NCBI GenBank assembly: GCA_032209605.1
Contig: JASFXZ010000033.1
Coordinates: 2,659,001-2,723,000 of the forward strand
DNA length: 64,000 nt
Direction: 5' to 3'
DNA from: Mactromeris polynyma
Lineage: Eukaryota; Mollusca; Bivalvia; Venerida; Mactridae
This document shows, in pieces, positions 56,425 to 64,000 of this stretch (position 1 is the first letter of the stretch; every line of letters begins with the position of its first letter). The notes under the pieces are model-generated. The model saw only the letters and a program-made list of their open reading frames with translations. It had not been told where the DNA came from and did not search any database. The translations under genes were made by a program, and so were the position numbers.

Positions 56425-56945
56425 ATGGGTTCCATTTCTAGTGTGTATACTTACTTATTGTTGTGGCTTGTGATCATACTGACAGACGAACCTACAGTTG
56501 CAACAATCCAAAACAAAATTGTCGAATGGCAGTTAGAAAATTGTCCAGACAATTCGTATTGTCCTACGGAGGGAATGCAGTATAACGGATCATTTTTTCC
56601 GGCGTCATGTTGTGCCCCTTGCACTTGTGATCCAAAATGCTCTAATTTCTGGAATTGTTGTCATGAAAATGAGAACAGAGATATCCCGTTTAAGACCGAA
56701 TGCCGTCCAGGTTATTACAAGAAAACTAGTTACGACTTACAAAGTTCGGACTATGAGATGCTTAAGAACTATTTTCTTTACTGGATGGTGACTACCTGCC
56801 TCGACGGTTCAAAATGCGATTTACATAGTCTTGATGATCATAACGTCACATTAGATGACGTTTCGCCATTCTATAGCGAAACATATCATACACTTTTCCA
56901 GGATAGGAGATGTGCTGAATGTAACGATATACAACATGCAACCAG
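56425..56945 (+). CDS. Adhesion/secretin-type receptor, exon 1 (signal peptide, SMB-like)
   Basis: Starts at ATG 56425, the first Met, followed by a signal peptide core (TYLLLWLVIIL, residues 9-19). Residues 62-93 contain a dense cysteine pattern, CCAPCTCDPKCSNFWNCC plus a later Cys, like the somatomedin-B fold (C.CD..C.....CC). There are N-glycosylation sites NGS and NVT. It ends ACC AG|GTAAGT (phase 2). The exon encodes the extracellular N-terminus of a membrane receptor completed by exons 2-4 (856 residues in all). Confidence 0.7.
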
Positions 56946-58044
56946 GTAAGTCCTTTCATTTTATAGACACAATCTAACCTTCCGGGAAGACTGGTACAAA
57001 ACCTATATCAAACTTACTTTAAACAAAAATATGGCGTTTATGTAAATTTGCGACAGTCAATATATTGTCGAACGATGACCATTTACATGCATTTAAAAGG
57101 TCATATGTATCAATTCAATACCGCAAATATTGCGACGTATAAATTGTATATGGAACATCTTTACGCTCGTTGATGAATGGTTATCACTTATATTTCTGTT
57201 TTGTCTTTGATAAAGTTCATTTACAAACTGCATCATGTGTGTCACTCTTCCCTCAAATTGCCGAATTACTTTGCTATAAACCTGCGTCAAACCATACTAC
57301 AACAACTACAATTGTTTTTTTAAAAACGTAATGCGTGTGACGAGGTGGCACCAATCTGTGTGCACACATCTGATGTAATCAGGAACATCGGTAGACAGTG
57401 AGTGTAAACAAACACATGAAAAAAAAGTTAAACTAACCGGTCGATAATCTTACGAAATGTCTTAAATTTGTTTGACCAACATGCGTACATGAATTACTAA
57501 CTTCTATGGTGTGCTTTAAAGATTGTCTAGGGAAAGATATATACGACTCTAACAACTTTTACGACAATTGTAATTTTAGTGAACAAAGTGAAAACTATTT
57601 AGTAGCTGCTCGAAAATATATTGAAAATACTACCTACAGGGTAACTCAACTATGGATTTTAAATGAAAATGATTTAAAATCTTAATATACACACTCAATT
57701 GCATTTCTAATTGGTCACTTGATATCATGTAATCTATTTTCGAAATAAAATCATTTTGATATAGTTTTGTTGAATTTGTTTAAGTGCACACTGACTTATA
57801 CCTCTAGTGTTTAACCCCAAAGTCCATGCATGATAGTACAATACTATCAATGTTCGTAGATTGTGATACAATTTTTAAACAGAAGACACATATGGAGACA
57901 AATTCAAAAAGTGGGTCAGTGTATATTCATGTTAAATGTAACAACATTACTCAAAATTAATTGCGGTTAAAACTCTTCTATCAAATGTACTTTCTTATTT
58001 ATAGTGATTGCTCTTGCATGAATGTCTTGCAGTTGTACTGTGAA

Positions 58045-58110
58045 TGTTGGCTTTATTTGTAGTATGTGGCGTTCCCTGTAGTTACGTATTCTCTCTGTTG
58101 AATTGTGAAT
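58045..58110 (+). repeat. SINE tail fragment in intron 1
   Basis: 'gtggcgttccctgtagttac' and 'gtattctctct' match 48430-48515 and in part 8845-9070. Confidence 0.55.
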
Positions 58111-58144
58111 TATTAATTTCCTCATTTATGTACGATTACTTTAG

Positions 58145-58377
58145 GTGGGAAATGAAAGCAGTTCGTTGCTTTGACTTACAGTTGCTCGGGAAGGAATTGT
58201 TCCAGCAGATGATAGAGCAATGTGTTTTCGTGTCCGTACCTCCGGCAGACGTAAAATATAACAGTATCAAGTGTATAATTTATGCTGAAGTGCAACTTGT
58301 AAGTAGGTGCAATGAGTCTGGATTGTGGGATACCTATAACGAAACTACAGAGAAATACTGCGAAGATCCTAATGGAT
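58145..58377 (+). CDS. Receptor exon 2 (extracellular)
   Basis: The acceptor CTTTAG ends at 58144, and the first base completes the codon AGG (R) begun in exon 1. The frame is open: RCFDLQLLGKELFQQM, then CVFVSVPPADVKYNSIKC and CNESGLWDTYNETTEKYC. It is cysteine- and N-glycosylation-rich ectodomain sequence. The donor GAT|GTAAGT leaves phase 1. SINE tail sequence (58045-58110) lies just upstream in intron 1. Confidence 0.7.
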
Positions 58378-58499
58378 GTAAGTTGTTTGCTAAATAACGC
58401 ATAAATCAACATTTTTTGAGCTCATTCGGAACTTCTTACTTTTCTGGTGGTACATGTGTTCAATTGCTGATTAATCATTTAAGTCGCCGCTCATATCGG

Positions 58500-58905
58500 A
58501 TATACATAATGTAAAATCAGATGTAGTTTCCGGTTTCACTTATGTTGGACTACACTTTACCAGTTCAATTTCTTTTAATAAGATAACAGAAGTGTCTGCC
58601 ACAAAAGCAAAGAAGGTTCTTATGATGGTACTGAAAGGTGTTTTATCATTATCTCATATAAATATAAATGACACCAAAGTTTCACATATTATGTTGCACG
58701 GATGTGAATTGTGGGCATTATATAGCACAGATCTTATAGAAAATGTACATATGTATGCATGTAAACGTTTTCTTGGTACATCTATTAAAGCTAGTAATAG
58801 TGCAGTCCAGTCTGTTGTGACCTCGGTCGTTATCCGATGAGGATTACAGCCGGAAACAGAAGTGTTAAGTTTGTTATGCCAGAATAATATAGGAGTTGAA
58901 CACAC
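58500..58905 (+). mobile_element. LINE ORF2 fragment in intron 2
   Basis: Reads VVSGFTYVGLHFTSSISFNK (RT thumb block), then KAKKVLMMVLKGVLSLS, LHGCELWALYS (= YGAEIWGF block) and MYACKRFLGTSIKASNSA. It is homologous to 1896-1465 and 2-100. One frame change near 58592. It ends before the zinc cluster. Confidence 0.7.
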
Positions 58906-60887
58906 ACGATTGTATTAACAGTCAGAAGGATGGACGGGGAAGAAGTAAACAGTACCTAAATGTTGATTATATGCCAAGTTTTAGATGCAATCCGTTGAAT
59001 ACTAACGTATTTTGCAACATCAACTGTAATGTTATTACATGTGATCTTAAACGAGACTTAAGTCAAAGAAACAGAATTATTAAACATGTTGATGGATGCA
59101 CAGCAAATTTATGTCATCCACATCTACAAATCATGTATCATGGTATCAAGTAGCAGTTAGCCACGCAATCTGCATACGTTGTGTATTGGCAGAACAACCA
59201 ATCGACCGACCTACAGACACGGTGATTTTAGTATCTTCATTGACAAAACTTGTTTGAGGGAGTATAAATTCAAGGCTTAAAATACTACTAAGATAATCAT
59301 TTTGTAAAACACATATTCTAGCTATTTAGTAAAACTGTCAATGATGCAGTCATCCATAGTTAAAAAATTGACTCTACAATTCATGCAACATAAGTATAAA
59401 CTAACCAATCCCTCAAACAGAAATATGCTCCAACAACTTCATGAGAACAACATATATAAAATAGTTTCTGGAGAAATAGTTATTAATATTATAACTAAAT
59501 AATTTCATATTAGTGTGTACCAATAACAGCCCACTTATCAATGACAAGATGCCCAGGAGCAACATGTCGAGCACGCAAATTGTCGAGATTAAGGGAATAC
59601 GGTTATATAGTGCTAAACAGTGCACATCTATTACACGTATTATTTTCTTTTGACTTCCAAGAGTGATCTTGACCTTTAAGCTATGTACTGGTATTGTACG
59701 GGACTTTTTAATTGTAAAATGAAGTACCGATACAACAGTGTGCTGTATCTATGCGATTGTTCAAACACATCTGATCTGCGCACAGTAGTTCATGTATTTT
59801 CTCCGTTTTCGTGCGTTTTCACTACATGGGAAATGTCTCATGGATTTCAATCGTTAATATTTAACTGTCGACAAGCAAACAAAAGTATGTGAATTTATCC
59901 AATTTAGAATAGTCTCCGTAAATCATCGATATACAACGGAACGATGACGGAAAATTGCATTTCCCGTGATTTCAATATAACGTATAATTCGTTGGATATA
60001 TTATATGTTGCACCGTTTTCTTGTATTCGTATCTCTGCCTACTGTACACCAAAGTACACTATCGTCCGCTGAGTTAAAACGCGCTAGGTTGTTTTCAGAA
60101 CAGTTAACGCTTGATACGGTTGCAGCGTTGGCAGACTTGTTTTTCTGTAATTTGAAATATTAAATTAGCAAGTGTCTTTGAAGTTCTTTCGGTTGCGTAA
60201 GTGATGTCAGCTCAAATCCGTTTTCTAGTTGATATCGCACATGATTATCGCTATTTTTGTTAGACAAGGACTAATTTCTTCAGGAGTATGAAGACTTTGG
60301 CGGTTCAGAATTACATACTTGGGAATACTCATCCGATGAGTGTCCGCGGATTTCGCCTACTATAGCAATTGGCTCTGACGAGTACCTTGCTAAAAACTGG
60401 ATGTCATTAAATAATAAAAGTTGCAAGTTATGCTTCATTTCATGCATTCAGTTCAATGAGATTGAAATTTGCAAATTAAGCTTGCTATGATGTAAACGGA
60501 CATTATTTCTACAACATGAATATGAATTCAACAAATTATAAACGCACAGTATTTCTTCCGTTATTTGAGATAAAGTATGGAAAATGCAACATTCACAAAA
60601 CATGACCTTCACTGACGGATGTATGCCTAGGGTACAAAAATAAACATAGAATTCAAGATAGGGTATTCAATTAAGACAGAGAAACGCTGGTGTTAAATTT
60701 AATTAATACATTAAGTAGTACCAAAGTAAGCGCATACATTTTAGTTTCTTCTGTAATTAGTGACCTACTAAAATGAAGTTGATGGCGTTGTTGCTATCAT
60801 TATAAGAATCAAGTTTCATTAATGATTTATCATTACATATATATTCGAAGATTGAAGAGTGATTGAATACAATTCACCAAAATATTG

Positions 60888-61075
60888 CTCGGCTAGATCA
60901 ATTGGTAGAGCGCTAGACTGTCAACTGGCAGACCCTGGTTCGATTCCCGGGTTTGGCAGGTAATGTACTTTCCTGACCACGGTCGTGGCCTCCACATGAG
61001 CATATGTGTCAGTTGCTTGCGGAAGAGCAAGTTAGTACTGCACAAATGTTAAACATTCAGATGAAAAAAAAGAAA
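60888..61075 (+). mobile_element. tRNA-derived SINE in intron 2
   Basis: The head is GGCTAGATCAATTGGTAGAG (A box) with B box GGTTCGATTCC. The body 'cctccacatgagcat' and 'ggaagagcaagttagtact' is shared with the SINE at 16320-16582. The tail is poorly kept. Confidence 0.7.
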
Positions 61076-61272
61076 CTTAGATATTAACGTAACATATCAT
61101 TGGAATCACACTTGGTCATATTTTTAGTTGATGAAACAGATGAGCTCCGAACTTTTCCTATTTCTTCGTGGTGTCAAATATGTTGAGTCTTATATTGGTG
61201 CTCTAATGTGTTTAATACAAGATGCTTACCGTATCCTTTACCCCCTTTACAGTTTTATGTTATTGTTTTCAG

Positions 61273-61511
61273 GGTTTCCAGTACATTATGGTAAACATTA
61301 CAAAAATGTCTATTGTTTTCGTTGCAATACATTTAATGAAGAAGTAAGCGAAGTCAATAATAGATGCTATAGGATTATACAATCTCCTTGGGACACTGTA
61401 TTCGGTCAGATATTAAGTTTGACGCCAGACCCTGGATCAAAAACTGAAGTCGAGATACTTCCTAGATATGATGGAAAATGTGCTGTGGATGAAATATTCG
61501 ACCCAAATTAT
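61273..61511 (+). CDS. Receptor exon 3 (extracellular)
   Basis: The acceptor TTTTCAG ends at 61272; the first two bases (GG) join the T from exon 2 to give Trp, then FPVHYGKHYKNVYCFRCNTF. Four cysteines in 80 residues continue the ectodomain. The donor TTAT|GTAAGT at 61511 is phase 0. Intron 2 (58378-61272) holds LINE and SINE debris. Confidence 0.7.
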
Positions 61512-62265
61512 GTAAGTGATCATTCAATTTCATAACATGAAACCATCAGAAAGTTGCTTAAAGTGATGTTGTAAACGAAAGTGTCAACGAGTCCTCAATA
61601 AATATTTTGGTAGAATGCTTGGGTTTCTAGGAGATTCTATGTGAATCTATATGACATAATTGTGAATCATATGGTTACATGTAATTGCCATTTCTTTCAA
61701 ATGCAACACGTATACATTGTAAGAAAGTCTGCGATTGACGAGAGCTGTATTATATCAGTTCCAATGTGCGTTAAACTTTGAATAAATAATTTCACATCAA
61801 AGAAAATTGTCAAGATTTATTTCCCTTCTATGTCCCTTATAACGTTCATGTTTATATATACATATATAATACAAGGAGTCTAACGCTTGTTTACACCTGA
61901 CATTTTTCCGCGGCTTAAAGCCCTGTTTAGTATCAAGCACGAATAATGAATTTGTCCAACGACACATACTTAATGCAAAGTCAGTCAAAAATTTGTGAAA
62001 TTCTCCATGGAACAAAATGTGCACATTTCAAAAACCTCGTCGATTTGCTGTAACACCAGACGGCATCATTGCTGTAACACCAGAAGGCAGCAGAACATGC
62101 AATAATGTTTAAGCCGAATTTACAATGGTTCCTGCCAGATATACGATAAAAAGCAAAAAACTCCAATCATTATATATTCTATAGAACGGGTAAAGAAGGG
62201 GATATAACTCGTGGCAATCTACTGTGTTCCAAATGATATAATATGTGTTTGTTGTATTATTGCAG

Positions 62266-63843
62266 GGTAGATGTCGACAATTATACTGCCCACCACTGAC
62301 TGAAGCCATATACGGGTCCTGTAATACTTCTTACAGTTTGGATGGCCTATATTACGAGTTAGGTGTATTATTCTTACCGACATCACTGTATATTATCAAT
62401 TCAAGCATACTTAACAAGCCAGACTTTAAGTTTAATTATGATTTTGAAAGGATACTTGCGAGCATTTTGCCAGTAGATTTTCATTTTACAGGATTCATTC
62501 AAACGGAATTTTTTATAGAAATGAAAATGTCGTATGTAATTGCGTTTTCTACGCATTTTCAAGTCACTGGACTTGTTAGTCCAGGTAATATACATCACAG
62601 CCTTCAAAGTTTGTATTTCAAAGAGGCTATCGTTACTTTTGATTATTCTTTAATCAATCTTGAATGTATTGTTAAACCATTTACACAGCGTGGTATAACA
62701 AATGCATTACATTCATATGAAAGAATGGGTGACAATTCGTATAAAAAAATTGTTTTCGGAAGTCCCAGGCAAATTATGGTTACAAAAGTAAACATTGAAA
62801 ATGATAAGCCTTTTCCATACATTATCATGACTGAAATCGAGTATTGCGAATTAGAATCAAAGAATCACATCACAAGCGGAATCACAGTCTCATGTCCCCT
62901 GCTAAATGGTACATTTTTACACACGTCAGCAAACAGCTCTCAAGTGTTTGTACAGTTAGAGGTATTTGAAACACTTGTTGGTAAAAGTCAATTTGTACCT
63001 TATACAACTGAAAACCCTGCTCCTGGAATTGTGTCGTTCGTGACTTCGTGTATCTCTATGGCGTGTATCGCGGTTGCATTTTGTCTCAATTGTTGGCTGG
63101 ACCGAAAGCGAAACGCCCCAATGCTTGTATTCAGATTAGGTTTGTGTAATCTTTTTATAGCTCAAGGTTTGTTTCAGTTCGGTAGTGAATGGGTAGATTA
63201 CAGATTAATTTGTCAAGTAGTTGCTATAGGAATTCATTACTTCTGGTTAGCGACCGTTTTCAGTTTGAACGCATTCTGTTTGCTTGTCGGGCGGAATCTT
63301 CAGCGAATTAATACGCATTTGTGGTCAAACGAATTAGTAATATCAATCATATACGTATTCGGTTTACCTCTCATTTTCGTTTGTATCAACATTGCTTACT
63401 CCGCCAATCTACCAATCTCAAGCGATCGATCTGTCGGTTATGGTTCAACTATATGTCACATTGACAGTGCATTGATGAGGTATCTGTTATTTGCTGGTCC
63501 CATATTTCTGACTGTTATATCAAACTGTATCATTTACGCATCAATTGTTCACAAAATAAAAAGCATTTCTGTGCCAGCGACTGTTGTCAGGAACGGTGTC
63601 CGTTATGCATCTGTATACTTTCGGCTTTTACTTGTGACTGGTATCATGTGGATATTCGGTTTGATCAATGAGTACGTTAAGTCCGAAGTCATTGAATATA
63701 TATTCATTGTGCTTGTAGGTGGACAGGGCGCTATTGTTATGTTCGCCTTCTCATGTAATCGTGCGGTTTATCAAAAGCTTACCGGTGTTTTAAAACAAAA
63801 ACCAGCAATTAGTCACGAAACGATAAGATGTGTTACTTATTAA
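62266..63843 (+). CDS. Receptor exon 4: secretin/adhesion (methuselah-like) seven-helix domain
   Basis: The acceptor TTGCAG at 62265 opens phase 0: GRCRQLYCPPLTEAIYGSCN. This ends the ectodomain about 250 residues before the membrane part. Seven hydrophobic helices run from about residue 585 of the protein to about 835: IVSFVTSCISMACIAVAF (TM1), LVFRLGLCNLFIAQGLFQF, ICQVVAIGIHYFWLATVF, VISIIYVFGLPLIFVCI, LFAGPIFLTVISNCIIY, FRLLLVTGIMWIFGLI, and a last helix with GGQGAIVMFAFSCNR. A Cys at the start of TM3 and one in loop 2 (STICHID) can make the conserved disulfide. The QG of TM7 is typical of class B. No GPS cleavage motif is evident. The gene would be a cell-surface receptor coupled to G proteins; its ligand is unknown. 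Stop at 63843. Confidence 0.75.
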   Translation, partial: GRCRQLYCPPLTEAIYGSCNTSYSLDGLYYELGVLFLPTSLYIINSSILNKPDFKFNYDFERILASILPVDFHFTGFIQTEFFIEMKMSYVIAFSTHFQVTGLVSPGNIHHSLQSLYFKEAIVTFDYSLINLECIVKPFTQRGITNALHSYERMGDNSYKKIVFGSPRQIMVTKVNIENDKPFPYIIMTEIEYCELESKNHITSGITVSCPLLNGTFLHTSANSSQVFVQLEVFETLVGKSQFVPYTTENPAPGIVSFVTSCISMACIAVAFCLNCWLDRKRNAPMLVFRLGLCNLFIAQGLFQFGSEWVDYRLICQVVAIGIHYFWLATVFSLNAFCLLVGRNLQRINTHLWSNELVISIIYVFGLPLIFVCINIAYSANLPISSDRSVGYGSTICHIDSALMRYLLFAGPIFLTVISNCIIYASIVHKIKSISVPATVVRNGVRYASVYFRLLLVTGIMWIFGLINEYVKSEVIEYIFIVLVGGQGAIVMFAFSCNRAVYQKLTGVLKQKPAISHETIRCVTY

Positions 63844-64000
63844 AGGATGAGCATGGTCAAAATGCAAGTAGAGACGCGAAAATATGGTCATTACGCTGTT
63901 ACGTTTTCCCCAAAACTTTCGTTTTGGATCTAAATTGATATGAAATTTTATTAAATGATATCGGCGGGTGTAAATATATCGCCATACTGGGATAATAACA
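63844..64000. other. Downstream of the receptor gene
   Basis: No clear AATAAA signal in the 157 bases available. Confidence 0.4.

Overview
This looks like nuclear DNA of a bivalve-like mollusc. It is AT-rich and intron-containing, with GT-AG exon borders. It is packed with decayed animal transposable elements: CR1/L2-type LINEs, Helentron-like, Harbinger/DDE_4, Tc1 and hAT-like elements, and tRNA-derived SINEs. It also carries fragments of multicopy invertebrate gene families (HGKG-motif, YqaJ-nuclease and DEDDh-exonuclease proteins). The bivalve assignment rests on recalled family resemblance, not on a search.

Layout. 1-6.3 kb: two LINEs tail to tail. The second (minus strand) is nearly full length. 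Its ORF1 has a 2A-like motif, and its reverse-transcriptase ORF is split by a 992-bp Helentron-like element. 6.3-14 kb: mostly non-coding, with tRNA-like remnants, a SINE piece and a chimeric zinc-binding/Tc1 exon at 10.3-11.1 kb. 14-17 kb (minus): a broken HGKG-family gene with a SINE inserted in an exon, flanked by a perfect 14-bp target duplication. 19-20.3 kb: a second broken multicopy-family gene. 20.3-22 kb: a LINE split by a probable solo LTR. 22-25 kb: low-complexity repeats, two LINE tails and a three-unit 110-bp tandem repeat. 26.4-29.9 kb: a broken multi-exon DEDDh exonuclease gene. 31.6-32 kb: a LINE scrap. 33-35.9 kb: a second copy of the Helentron-like element, holding a nested Helentron-like element with one intact ORF for a herpesvirus-tegument-type (C76-like) cysteine protease. 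38.8-42.8 kb: a decayed YqaJ-type nuclease gene. 44.7-45.1 kb: a zinc-finger exon. 47.1-48 kb: a DDE_4 transposase pseudogene. 49.05-52.14 kb: an inverted duplication with about 1.05-kb arms built from a Harbinger transposon. 53-55 kb: tRNA-like repeats and a SINE.

56.4-63.8 kb holds the one gene that looks intact. Four exons with matching phases encode an 856-residue secretin/adhesion-class (methuselah-like) receptor with a signal peptide, a somatomedin-B-like cysteine cluster and seven membrane helices. Its introns contain LINE and SINE debris.

The most interesting signals are the protease-carrying Helentron-like element nested in a relative, the hairpin-forming Harbinger duplication and the 2A-like motif in LINE ORF1. 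Several frameshifts lie in A or T runs, so some 'pseudogenes' may partly reflect base-calling errors. In-frame stops made by substitutions also occur.
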